The position numbers and the translations under genes were made by a program. A DNA stretch of 64,000 nucleotides, taken from NCBI GenBank assembly GCA_003116995.1, contig BDSL01000001.1:930001-994000 (forward strand), written 5' to 3'. Shown here piece after piece: positions 1 through 11,326 of this stretch; position 1 is the first letter of the stretch; every line of letters begins with the position of its first letter. Below the pieces are notes generated by a model. The model had not been told where the DNA came from. It saw nothing but the letters and a program-made list of their open reading frames with translations, and ran no database searches. The DNA is from Yamagishiella unicocca. Taxonomy: Eukaryota; Chlorophyta; Chlorophyceae; Chlamydomonadales; Volvocaceae.

Positions 1-3000
1 CACATCATAACCACGTCCTGGTCCCCAATCAGCTGCGAGTTGAGGACCCAGTGCGGCAGACGGCCCATCAGCGCGAAGATGCCCGAGGAGCGGCCGACGT
101 TCTTTGCGTTCGGGTTCAGGTCGCCTCCCGTCTGCGCGGGAGCGGCAGGCGCTGCGCCGTTGGCGCTGCCGGCACCGTTGGAAGGCGCTGCGGCAGCGGC
201 TTTTGGAGCAGCCTCCTGTTGCTGCGGCTGCCCTTTCTGCCCCATACCAAACTTGAAGAAGGTGCGGCACACGCCGGGTCGCAGGGGCACCACCATCGTG
301 CAGAAGTACGTGGAGCCGCCGTTGGGTACGGGATAGGCGAACCTGAGGGCATGGCCAACATGGACCCAAGGGTGAATGAGCGGCGGCAATGTGCGGGGCC
401 TGCTGGGGAAGGGTTTGGAGGCTAACTCCCCACACGCAAAATAGTGCACGTGGCACTAATCAGCTTGGAATCCTAGCCCGGCTTCCTCACAACCCAAAGA
501 ACTTAGGAGGTTTGCTTCGCAATATAGGAGGTTTGCTTCCAGTGCCCGGCCTGACCGCTCGTACAACGCTTCTGGTCTAACCGAACTAGCTCTGGCATGC
601 TACCCGGAAACGGACGCCGTCATACCAATGTCATGTCGTACGTCATCCATACCACCTGACACCATTTGTACCGCCTAGCAACCCTCAGCCAGCAAACCGC
701 CTGTCCGGGCCGCCCACCTGTTGGTGAAGGGCGGCAGGAACTCCCTCTCCGCCTTCATCCCCTTCTGCTTCTGCTCGTAGGCGCCGTGCTCCCAGCGATA
801 CCCCTTCAACAAGTCCAGCCCCTGGACGACCTTGCCCTCCATGGGCAGGTAGTTGGCCTGGCGAAAGCCACCCACTGGCGGGTTGGTAAGGGGCGAGACC
901 GGGTTCAGTGGAGCTGGGTAGAGCTGCAGGACAGGCGCATGCTCGTGCACCCAGGACAACAGGGGCACGGACCGGGGTTCAGGAGCAAGGAAAGGGGTGT
1001 CGGAGGATTGCCGCATGGCCAAGAGCGGCAAGAGGAGTTGGGGCGCAGCAGGACGTCGGAGGATTGCCGCATGGCCAAGAGCGGCAAGAGGAGTTGGGTC
1101 GCAGCAGGACTAAGCTAGGAGATGCGCAGGTCAGCCTCGCAGACAGCGGTCACCCGGGAAATAGGCGCCAGTCACACCGCGCCGGGTCGCGTCGTGGCCG
1201 AGTAGTGAACTGAAGCGGAGCCGCCGCAAGCCATGGAAAAAAGCCTACGATACGTCCTCTGGGGAACTACGTTATAGCAAAACAAGATATCTTCTGGAAT
1301 ACCCGGCCCGCCAGCCCTGCAACTTTCTCCTTGCGGCCTCTTCGGCAACGGCTCGCAAACTGTCTCAACTCCCAGGCTTCCGCCCCGCCTCCAAGCGCTC
1401 GTGGGTTGCCCTCCTCCCCTCGCCGCTGCCGCCGCGCCTCCCCCGCTCACCCCCGTGGTGCAGGAAGTTGGCATGTGAGGGGTCCATCCCCTGCTCCAAC
1501 CAGAACCTGCCAGCGGACAGCGGACGGAGGGGAGGCAGGCCATGGGGCGGAAGTGGATCAGCACAGCCAGGAGGATGACGGGAGAGCGCCATTGCACTCG
1601 GGCACAGAGGCGACGCCGCAGCCGCCTCAGCAGCTACTGCCCATAGCGATCAGCACGCCCTACCTGGACCAAGCAGCATCAGTCTACCCGTCATCTGTAA
1701 GGGCCTCGGGAGCTAGAGTGTTTCCGGCCCCAGCCGCAGACTCTACACGCAGCGGAATGGCCCGGACTCGGACCCCTCACTCATTCCCTTTCATTCGCCT
1801 TCCCCACTCTCCCCACCCCCACCTTCCCCGCTTTACCCCGCCTTCCCCGCTTCCCCCCGCCTTCCCCGCTCCCTCCCGTCTCCCCGCCTTCCCCAAAAGT
1901 GTTTACCAAACGTTTCCTAATCGGTTTTAATTTCCAGTGCCGACCCACGGATCTCCTCTCATATACCCGCCTTCCCCGCCCTCCCAGCTCCCAATCCACC
2001 CCGCCGCCTACTTGTAGTCACAGGGCATCTCACTCATGAACCAGTCGCCGAGCGGTGTCGCACGCTCGTCCAGTAGGACCGGTTTCGGAGCGGTTTCAAT
2101 GGCGGCCAGTCCCTCCTTGCTGTCGTCCAGCCATGCAAACAGGACGCCGTCGAGCACCAGGGTAGGGAATGACGCGACACATGAGCGCCCGCTGGAGCAG
2201 GCAGTTGCGGCAGCCTTCGGGTCGGCCGCCAGCTGGGGGGCCATGTATGGTAGCAGCCGGGCGGGGTGGGGTGAGGTGGGGTGAGGTCCTCGCTCCCGCC
2301 TGCCCTACAAGGTTACCGGCAGATCGCCACCTACAGCATCTCCCTGTTGCGTCATGATTTCGATGAGAGATATGGGTCCCTTTAGGGTGTAGTCCTCTTC
2401 CCCCCCAATGCCACCCATCCGCAAACGCCCTCCCCTTCCTCCCCCGCCCGCCCTGCCGTACGTACCTGCGGTACACGTGTGCACGTGCCCTTGTCGTCGA
2501 ACTCCCAGCCGTGGTAGGCGCAGGCCAGGCGGGTGCCCCCCGCCTCCAGCCGGCCCTCAGACAGCGGCGCCAGGCGGTGCGGGCAGGCATCCCGCATCAC
2601 CACCCAGCCGCGGGTGGCGTGCTGCCACAGCACCAGCGGCTGACCGAGCAGCGTGATCGGAGTGGGCCGGCTGGGGTCCAGGCATGCCACTGGTGAGACG
2701 GGCACCCAGTTGCGCGTCCACAAGACTGACGAATGGACGGGAGCGGGAGCAGCTGCGGAAGCTGCCTTCACAGGAGCAACGCCAGCTTCGCCTTGTGCGT
2801 CCGGCGCCGGGATCACTGCGACATGCATAAAGGGAAACATGCATCAGCGGTTACAATCATGGGATTGGCTCAGTGCCAACCATGAAACTTGTATGGGGTC
2901 GCGTTGTAGGGGTTAGGAATGCGACCATGTCTTATATTGTTATCGCACAATACACTGCACTGTGTAATTTTCAAGTCCTGTTTCCAGAAGCGCCAGAGCG

Positions 3001-3185
3001 AGATGCGGTATTTACCTACCAGTCGCTACGCTGGGAGCAGCAACAGTCTTGGCGACTGGCAGGCGCCGCTGGCCAGCTCTGCCCCTGTACGCAAGCAGCA
3101 AGCTATGCCTCCCATCTGGAAAGCGGCTCTTGGCAGCAACATCAGAATGATGGACTGGGCCACCGCATTGGCGTAAGGCTGCCAT
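1..3185 (-). CDS. PAO-family Rieske [2Fe-2S] non-haem iron oxygenase, plastid (3' end off window)
   Basis: Family role: oxygenases of the pheophorbide a oxygenase/Tic55/PTC52 group act on chlorophyll-related or other plastid substrates at envelope or thylakoid membranes. Spliced exons (minus): 3185-3020, 2815-2466, 2232-2012, 1506-1451, 913-718, 342-<1; all junctions are GT-AG and in phase, giving about 443 residues before the edge. Exon 1 encodes a basic, Ala-rich leader that looks like a chloroplast transit peptide. The Rieske cluster ligands are C133, H135, C154 and H157 (CPH ... CAYH). The mononuclear iron motif is MDPSHANFLHH with D254, H257 and H262. The residue three before D254, usually Asn, is Gln. 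A later segment (PLRPGVCRTFFKFG ... GRLPHWVLNSQLIGDQDVVM) matches the family's C-terminal half, with an Ala/Pro-rich insert between. The terminal CxxC and membrane anchors expected for this family would lie outside the window. Which member it is (PAO, Tic55, PTC52) cannot be settled here. Confidence 0.88.
999..1110. repeat. Two-copy 56-bp tandem duplication in an intron
   Basis: The 56-bp unit at 999-1054 is repeated at 1055-1110 with a single mismatch. It lies inside the intron between the 1506-1451 and 913-718 exons of the Rieske oxygenase gene. Near-identity suggests a recent event. No coding role is seen. Confidence 0.9.
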
Positions 3186-5428
3186 TATCAGGATTGGCTC
3201 TTTTTAAGTCCAAACTAAGGTAATTGTATTGGGTAGGCAGGTACTAAGAGGGGTCGGAAACTCGGAATGCACGACAAGCCTTACTACTGGACGGTTGAGC
3301 GCCACCACGGGCACCACCATAACTCCATGACCCCAGCATAATCGAGTTTGGAGAAGGGAGCGCGCGGCACGTTAATGATCTGCAGGTGTTGGCGGTTATT
3401 GGCGCCATGGCAAGGATTAAAAATGGATCCGCCAGGACATGGCTTCAATGCGTTTCTTCGAGACAATTTATGCATGAGGATTATCGGTATTACGAACATA
3501 CACTTCAAGCTTTAAAAGCCTCTTTGCGAACATGGGACTGTATAGGGTTTGATAGGTATACCCTTAACTTGCAGCAGTGGCCAACGCGCGGTCATACCCC
3601 AACATCAGCAAACATTCTCTCTGAGGTCAGGTCTGAAACAGCCCCGTTTAGCCAGTGACGTGGCGCGTTGGACGCCCAGTCGTACCAGCCCCTCGCCAAT
3701 GGCGCACCTTGCGCACGATGACGCACGACCAAAGGAGACGGATAAACTCTTTCCTCCACAGGTCGTTATTGCCAGCCTATGCCACTGTGCTTGCTACGTA
3801 CATCTCCGTGGGGAAAGCAGGGTGTGGACGGGTTTCAAGTCAATTCAACAGGGTTGAACCCTAACCTCAACCTCTGATGCGTGCTTGCCGCCACGCCCCG
3901 ACCTTCACTGCGCCACCGCCGCCGCAGACGCTTGCGCAGTCCAATGCTGGATGTGATGACGATGGGCCAACCACCATTGCCGCCCGGGAGCTCCCTGCAG
4001 CACCCGCAATACCCGCCCTTCGCGCGTCACCCCTGACGCCATAATACGACATATGACTGGGTTGTCTTGGGGAGCGGGGTTTCCCATGCTTCATACTTTC
4101 TGGTTATATAGGCGTGTTGAGCCCTGCTAGGGGTCCGTGCCTTATGGGATGAGAGGTGGCGGGTTCCGATGTTTGCATCGTTGCGGCGCTTCACTGGTTC
4201 GTCGGGTGCTGGGCTGTTAGGTTGGTTGGTGGCCAGTTCCTGATAGGGGAGCCTCTAGTGCAAATTCCCCCTGGGGTGCTGGCTGTTGCTCTGTATGCCT
4301 ACGGCCTGTCAGCTTGGTGTTCTGGTGGTTTGCCTTTGTTTCGGTGCATGTCGGTCTTTGCTTCCTCCGTCTTGTTCAGTGTCAGGCGATGCGCCCGATG
4401 GTTCTACCTCTTGGTCTGGAACCCACTGTAACCGTTACAACAAAATATGACTGCACACGTTTCTATTACCGTCACTTTTAGCTGGCTGTGCATATTGGTG
4501 AATATTTGCTCCGTCCTATGGTTTCAGAACCACTAGAACGGCACAGGGCAGTGCAAATACTATACAAACACTTACCAGGATGCACAATCGAGCTGAATCA
4601 AGCTAGAAGCAACGGTGAAGTGAACTTTGACACTCATCTGTGGCGACAGGTTTCAAGCCAGGTGCATGCAGGTTGTTACTGTATAGTAAACCCGCGTGAT
4701 AGCCAGCATCATCTTCGTTTCGGTGCGCCACGCCACCTGTGCTGTAGGGTTCGGTGCTGTACGGTGCGATGGCGACCCCGGACAACACCGACTGTGACGC
4801 CGTCGTTGAGTTAATCGCCATCAAGGGGCCGACGACGATGAACAGTAATGCGTTGGTGGGGCAAATGGCTGTTAGGTTGTCGCCGAAGAGGTCGCTGGGG
4901 TTGGTGCCAGTTGGTGCCTGTCCTTTCCCTTCCCCTTCCCTTCGAGCCCCACCGCCGGCCCCCTCCCCTACGACCTGTCCCTAGCTTCTCGTCACCATGG
5001 GACTGACCACCGCCAAAAGTCGCACATCGTATGCATAGGCTAAAAGCTGTCAAAGAGTCAAACGTTGCGAGGGTACGGCACCTACGGACAAAATACCAAT
5101 TTAAAGTATCAATAAATCGCCTATCCAGTACAATCTTAAATTGCCTAGAATGTATGTAGGCTGCAACATCCTCCGGACCACAATAGAGGACAGGAAGGCG
5201 GGAACGGTCGCTCACACCGCTCCCTGGATTCGTTATAAAAACGCAAATTTATGGTACGACCTTATGTGGGAACTAACGAGGACCGTACAGAAAGAAATTC
5301 GTACCTTGATGCTTTTTGGCGTTCAGAAGGCTGGCTCTTAAAAGGGCTGCGAACAGTTTGATTCGTCACGTATCATGTGGACTGCCTTGAGGGTCTGAGC
5401 GACGACGGCGCCCAGCCTGGCAAGAGAA
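3186..5428. other. Intergenic, divergent promoter region of the oxygenase and TTC14-like genes
   Basis: About 2.2 kb lies between two divergent start codons. It is less GC-biased than the coding parts. Open frames such as 3386-3658, 4156-4431 and 5141-5341 show no family resemblance, no splice continuity and no low-complexity signature like the neighbouring genes. I see no RNA gene. It presumably holds both 5' UTRs and promoters. Confidence 0.6.
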
Positions 5429-8079
5429 ATGGAGCGCGACGCGCTGGAGGAGTCCACAAACAGGCTCAGAGGTCTTCTACGTAATCAGGTTGGGCTAATA
5501 CATGGGGCGTGACCCGTTTGATGGGTACCGAGTACAGCGTCGGTCAAGGGTCAGACCCGACCCTATTGCCGTCTGTGCAAACAGCTTCAGGTTAGCGAGG
5601 GGACGGGTCTGGAACATGTCCCGACCGATGCTCGGGTACCTGCAGCCCATGCCTACTGGTACGGTGGGTTGGTCACGCAGAGTCGTGGTAGCGTGTTTGC
5701 CGGCTGGAAGAGTCGCCAAGTCGATGCAGCCGCCTCCGTTCAGCTCGCATACTGCTTCTTCCCATCCGCTCCATCTGCAGGTGCCTGATCTGCTGCTTCA
5801 AGCAGAGTGCGGCGGCGGCCTGGAGCTGCCGGTGCCGTTGCCTTGGGGCTTCGCCAGCGTGCCCACACTGTACGAACTCGCGGATATCGCCGAGAGGGAA
5901 CTATACGACCTCAGACTGCGGCACCACCGCGCCCAGCACGAGCACTGTTGTGTTGATGAGCACGAGCCCCATAATGAGCCGCGAAGGGGCAAGCAGGAGC
6001 AGCACAACCAGCAGCCCAGTGACCACGCCCGAGATACCGGCTCGGTGCCGCCGCCTGAGCAGCAGCAAATGCCGCCGCCGCCTGAGCAGCAGCAAATGCC
6101 GCCGCCGCCTGAGCAGCAGCAAATGCCGCCGCCGCCTGAGCAGCAGCAAATGCCGCCGCCGCCTGAGCAGCAGCAGCAACGACCAGAGGCTGATACTCAA
6201 GGTGGATCTGGTTGCGAGTCCGCACCGCAGCAGCTCCCGCTGCAGCGGCACAACGCCGCTGATACTGATAGGGACGTCGACCGCAGCGACGGTGACCCCG
6301 GCCGCTGGCGCCTTGAGACCTGGCCGGATGCGCACGAGCGGGACCGCGGCCAATGCAATGGCGGGCAGGTCACCCAAGAGAATGCCGCACATGGAGAGCC
6401 GGAGCAGGTTGGGTATGACCTGCTGGCCGCCATCCCTGGATTTGACTTAGCCGGTGGCCAGGTTCGCACCGATGGCCGTGCTGGGGTCATCGACGCTGCG
6501 GGGATAAGTGGCGTAAATCACAGCCACAGCGATGGCGGCGGCAGCGGTGACGGCCCAACACTGGCGTGGGATACCGGGACAGCCGCAGCCTCCATTGCAC
6601 AGCCACTGTATGCTTGCACGGCTTTCCTGGACAACTTGGAGCAGAGCCGCACGTTCCGCAGCCCGCACTGTGAGGCGGCCATGATGGAGGCGATGGGCAT
6701 GATGGAACTGTATGACGGGCTGGCGGGTTCTAGCCTGGGGCCGCCGCCACGCAGGGAGGATCTGGAGGCGCTCCGCTGCCTCCTCAAGGACCACATAAAT
6801 GCGCGCTGGGCGCTGGAGGCTGTCAAGCAGGGGGTTGCACTGGCAAAGCAAGGTGGGCGGGAACGACGGGGGGATGGGGGATAAGTGGCATTACCGGTAG
6901 CCCCCCTCGGTTTGGTTCTTTGGAACCGAGGCTAGATTGGATTGATGTCAAGCAAATAGATACAAACGCCGTCAGTTACTGATGCAGGTGGTACGAAAAC
7001 TAAGTACAAAGACGGTTTTTGGTTACTTCGGCATATCCTCAGTAAGGAGTGACAATATGAGGCAATAATAGTGCAGGATCCAATGCAGGATCTAATTGCA
7101 CATGAGGGTCCCTCTTGGACTTTGAAGCTTTGGATGGCACTGGGCGCGCCTGGCGCGCACCAGAACGGCGCCGCCCGTAAATGCACACCGTCACTACTGC
7201 CGGCGCCACCATCACAACCGCAACGTGCGCAACCGCCACTGCCGCGCTCCTCGTCCCCAGGCAATTACGCCGACGCACACAAGTGCTACGCCCGGGCGCT
7301 GGAGCTGGATCCAAACGGCCCCGAAGCCTACGTGGCTCGCGGCGCGGCGCACGCCAACCAGCGCGCCTTTCCTGAGGCGGAACGCGATCTGCGCCATGCG
7401 CTCGTACTGGACCCCAGTCACCGCAACGCCGCCGCCTACCTGGACGCAGTGCTGCGCCACGTGGAGGAGCAGCGGCAGCAGCTGGAGGCGCTGGAGGAGG
7501 AGCGGCAGCAAACACTAGCGCGACAGCAGCAGCAGCAACAGCTGCGAGACAGGCGGAAGCAGGCCGCAGGCGGGGAGTCACATCCGGAGGGGCGAGGCGG
7601 GCACGGGGCCGCTGTGACGCCTGGAGCGGTGCCCGTGGGTCGGATCGCGGGTCATGGAGCGCAGGGGCCTCCGTCGGCGCCTGGCAGGCTGCAGCAGGAG
7701 CCGCGAAGTGGTGCAGGGATTCAGGGGACGGGCTGGCCGGCGGAAGAGGGCGATGGAAGGCGGCGGCGAGACAGCGACAGTGACAAAAGCAGTGGCAGTA
7801 CGACGAGCAGCAGTAGCGGCATCAGCAGCGGGGGCACGCCAGGTGAGTGCACCGATTCGCTTTTGTTGCTGTTGACGTTTGCATATTGTGGAAGGGGGCA
7901 ATCACGGGTTTCCATCGGTGCTTGCAGGGCACGGGGCGGCGGCGATACAGCTACCTGCGAGCGACGACATCAAGCGAGCGCTGGAAGTCGTGCTGAAGGC
8001 GCGCAAGCAGAAGCGGAAATCCAAGCACAAGAAGCAGAAGAAGAAGCACAAAAAGTCAAAGCGGCGAAGACGGGACTAG
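5429..8079 (+). CDS. TTC14-like tetratricopeptide protein with basic Lys/Arg tail
   Basis: Exons 5429-5488, 5781-6852, 7261-7842, 7928-8079; the sum is 622 codons, in phase. Near residues 350-460 the order resembles animal TTC14: a helix (ARWALEAVKQGVALAKQG) followed by TPR repeats (DAHKCYARALELDPNGPEAY, then AERDLRHALVLDPSHRNA), then a long charged coil and a Ser-rich stretch. The protein ends in a very basic KKHKKSKRRRRD tail like those of nuclear RNA-associated proteins. The first exon (MERDALEESTNRLRGLLRNQ) resembles the helical TTC14 N-terminus and fixes the start. The region between is Gln/Pro-rich with a nonapeptide repeat. The S1 RNA-binding domain of animal TTC14 is not visible. The joins of exons 3 and 4 are firm; the 5489-5780 intron is the least certain. 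Function is inferred: nuclear, possibly RNA-related. Confidence 0.75.
6048..6180 (+). repeat. 27-bp coding tandem repeat (PPPPEQQQM)x5
   Basis: Five near-perfect copies of a 27-bp unit encode PPPPEQQQM; the first copy lacks one Pro codon and the last replaces the Met with Gln. It sits in the second exon of the TTC14-like gene. The copies are identical at the DNA level, so the array is young and probably length-polymorphic. Confidence 0.95.
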
Positions 8080-8198
8080 GATGTGATGAGGGAGGTCGGC
8101 AGGGGGGCCGCTCATGCTAAGTGGACCGATCAGGTGGAAAATAGTGCATCAGTCTTTGTGGTTAGGCAGACGGAGGGGCTAGCCATCGCAGTTGCAAG

Positions 8199-8203
8199 TG
8201 TAA
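8199..8203 (+). terminator. TGTAA poly(A) signal, TTC14-like gene
   Basis: TGTAA lies about 120 nt after the stop codon at 8077-8079. It is the canonical volvocine polyadenylation signal and the first one downstream on this strand. Confidence 0.55.
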
Positions 8204-9030
8204 TTCCACGCGGATGCAGTCAACTACACAATTGAGCAGCGGCAGCTTCTTCCACACGCTGCAAAGCCCGTTCACAGTTCTTCCACAGCGTAGGACACAA
8301 GGAGTCCGTGCAAAAACACAAAGTGATGCCTAGCTAAACACAGCACCAAGGAAACCCGAATACGTCCCGACATAAAACCTGTGCGCGTCCCTATTCCGCC
8401 TAACCGAACCACACGAGTAAAGAAAGGCTGCGCCAAAGCTAAGTGACAAAAATAAAATCGGAAGTAGCGACCGAAGCATAGCCGCTCACTTCACCATACA
8501 CACGCAAAAACATTTTGAGCAGCGTCGTCTTGGGTAAGCGTTGTTTATGGTGAGCCCATGACACGCTACACCTTGCTCCCAGGCGCGCGCGTCCCACTAG
8601 TACGGCACGTGGCAACACACAAAAAATACTGACCCGCAACATGCACAGTACGTGGGAGGTACACGCCTGGACACAAACACAGTGATACGCAATCTACGTG
8701 CGAACGAAAGGACACCTGCGCAAGAATGAGAAGAAAACCATCACACGTAGCGTCCCGTTATACTTTGAAGCCCGCGACCTATGCGCCAGCTGCCAGTCTC
8801 GTAGTCCTGCAGAAATCATGCCAACTTGGCAGGCGTCGAAGCGTAAAAATCGAGCTTGGACAGCGGGAAGAGACGCCTCACCTAAGCCGCATCCGCCACA
8901 CAAAAAAGATCAACATGCCCGCAGCACCGGCTGCCCACACAGCACCCTCACCTCCGCATTTCAGATAAATTGCCCGTGTAATAGTGGGCCGTAAACCAAA
9001 TTCAAAAGCAATACCGACGTGCCGTTGATG

Positions 9031-9130
9031 ATGTCCAAACGGCTCATCTCGTTTTACCTTTTCGGTACCCCATCTCGCCCAGACGGCTCGTCTCGTCCCT
9101 CCGTCCTACAATGTCCAAACGGCTCGTCTC
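9031..9130. repeat. 20-bp direct repeat, 80-bp spacing
   Basis: The 20-mer beginning ATGTCCAAACGGCTC occurs at 9031-9050 and again at 9111-9130 with one A/G difference. A shortened relative (AGACGGCTCGTCTCG) lies near 9081-9095. It is intergenic with no inverted ends, so no transposon is claimed. Confidence 0.8.
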
Positions 9131-9560
9131 ACGCTGACCGTATTCCAAATCCAACCTTGCCTATCAATCGCCCCCTGGCCAGGTCGGTCCCGGCGTAGTA
9201 CGTCCAACTACAATTCAGATTTGCAGCATCCTAAGCAACGCATCATGACATCTGCCAGTTCGGGCAATTCCACACGCTCGGGGGCCCGCTACAGGCGTCG
9301 CATCCTGGGGGTAAGACGGCAGGCATCTGAGTGGCGCCGCCATTTGTATACAAAAGCGGCGTAAAACCCAACAGACCAAAACGCGGGGCCAGGGCACAAC
9401 AAACCACCGCCCCAGCGTACTGCGGACTCCCACGATAGGACCATGACGTTAGGGCTCCCACACAGCTGCGACAAAAACATTTCCACCAGTACACCAAGGT
9501 AGATACGCCTGTCCCGCACTGCTACGCCTCAAAGGCCTGGTGAAGGGACAGTGTGAGCCA

Positions 9561-11091
9561 TCAAGCCTGCAGCGGCTGCATCTGCAGAACCAGCTGCGGA
9601 TACTGGCGGTCGGGGCTTTGCTCGCGCCTCTGCTTGCTGACGCCGATTTTGTGCGGGCGCCCTTCCAACAGCAGCAGCTGCTGCTCCTCGACGTCCGCAA
9701 GTAGGTGGTTCAGGGTTGCCACCGCCGTTGATGACAGTAGGTGCCACGCTGAGTGCACCAGCGGCAGGTCCGGCCTCCAGTCCTCCAGCGCGAATGCGCC
9801 CAAGCCCAACAAACAGCACGCGGCGTGCAGGCGCTGCGGCCCACGCAGCTTGGGGTTGCGGCGTGCGGCGGCCAGGAATTTAAGCTCCATGGCAGTGCTG
9901 TTGACGAACGAAACCAAAAAGGGTTTGAACGGGGTCGCCAGCATGCCAGCAGCCGTCACGGTGGCCGGAATGCTCGGGAACCTGCAGGGCAAGTGCAGGC
10001 AAATGAATACGAGCCCCATATCGCACCGTATTGTTGCAACATAACCGCTGCCCAGGCACGGCAAATCCAAACTTACAGTGCACGCGTCATCAGGTTGCTG
10101 GCCGCCGAAATCGTCCAAAAGTCCATGCGACGCCCCCATTCGCGGAAGGACCCATATGAGCCATGGAAGACGGCACTGGCCATCCCGACGCCAACCATGC
10201 TGGCACCCCACGTCTTCCCGCTAGCAGTGCGGCGGTGCCTGCAGGTCGCGCACGTGAAAGGATCGGTAGGTCAATACTAGGGCTGTTATGAACTAAGCTT
10301 CCACGGCCTTCAACAACAGTCATTTACATTCGACGACCTAGGCGACTATGGGACGGTTGAGGGACGGCGTGTACACTATGAACCCAGCCGGCATCAAATG
10401 AATCCTCGTATGAAGATTATTAAAGGTATGACGTCATGGCGATCGGGGGATGGGCTGAAAACTCTGTGTTTACAGCTCTGCGTATCGAAGACGAACGGTC
10501 CGAGGACACGCGAAAGGAACCGAAGAGATAGACCCAGATTGCCCACCTCATAGCGTGGCACCCGCAGATGACATACGGCGCCGACGTCGCGATGTTACAG
10601 CACCGCTCGCACATATTACGGTCGCAGGTGCCGGGACCCTGCAACGTGAAGCGCGACGGCGGATGCTGAGGTGTCACCGGATGTAATATACATAGGCAAA
10701 GCGCAAAGATGCTGAATGCGCTTTACGCGCCCTTGGCAAAAAGTTATAGAGGCGCGGCTGATCGGAGTTTGAATCATCAGCCACAGCCTACCTGTGGGCT
10801 TAGCGCCGCTTGCGCGGCCGTAGCAATCAGGCCGCCCATAGAAACAACCCCCAGTACAGATGCCTTGAGGTCCATGGCCCTGAAGGATGATGCTTTGAGG
10901 CTGGTCTTGAAAGTCGACGCCATGCTGTCCCGGGTGCTGCTGCCAGTCGCGGCGCCAACAGCGTGCTGGCGCTGCAAAAACCACAGGCCATTCTTAACGG
11001 TTCCCGTGGTGGAGGCTACCGCGGCGAAAATCCCAGCGGGGTCAGGCAGGCGCAATTCCTGGAACTGCTCCAAAGTCATTTTGGCGGACAT
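9561..11091 (-). CDS. CREST-superfamily-like multipass membrane protein (putative metal-dependent hydrolase)
   Basis: Exons (minus) 11091-10792, 10638-10547, 10238-10077, 9981-9561; 325 codons, all GT-AG and in phase, protein 324 aa. The pattern of catalytic residues fits the CREST group (alkaline ceramidases, PAQR receptors, Per1, TMEM8). Ser152 and His156 lie in SAVFH at the end of a membrane helix, Asp170 in RRMDFW starts the next, and the pair His261/His265 (HSAWH) stands in the last helix. Such residues bind zinc in ceramidases. Exon 2 is Cys-rich (six Cys in about 20 residues: CDRNMCERCC ... CGC). There are about five or more hydrophobic segments, consistent with an endomembrane protein. 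The substrate is unknown; a lipid amidase-type activity is inference from the fold. It is divergent with the BAG6-like gene. Confidence 0.72.
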
Positions 11092-11326
11092 GGTCTCAGG
11101 GGTCTCAAAGCATTACAGGGGGTCCACAGGATTAAACGAATAAACGAATGCTCTAGCAATTACCCCATTAGTTATATGCAGCACGGCAGTGGACAGCAGT
11201 CGTATCGTACAATGCCTGAGCATCGCAGCACAAACGCACAGCACGGCTCCGACACCACGACCACTTTACATGTATACAATTTCTATCAGTATTACGCATG
11301 CACGCTTAGACCGAACTCCGTGAGCC
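11092..11326. promoter_or_regulatory. Short divergent promoter, CREST/BAG6-like pair
   Basis: Only 235 bp separate the two ATGs. An AT-rich stretch with TGTATACAA lies at 11271-11279, about 50 bp before the BAG6-like ATG. Shared bidirectional control is inferred from the spacing alone. Confidence 0.5.

Larger units (their letters stand above)
8080..9560. other. Convergent 3' flanks of the TTC14-like and CREST genes
   Basis: About 1.5 kb lies between two stop codons facing each other. It contains a TGTAA signal at 8199-8203 and a short dispersed repeat at 9031-9130. No open frame has recognisable content. It probably consists of the two 3' UTRs plus spacer. Confidence 0.6.

Noticed and set aside
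4156..4431. 91-aa hydrophobic frame upstream of the TTC14-like gene
   Set aside because: Hydrophobicity comes from G/T-rich sequence; no ATG context, promoter or continuation.
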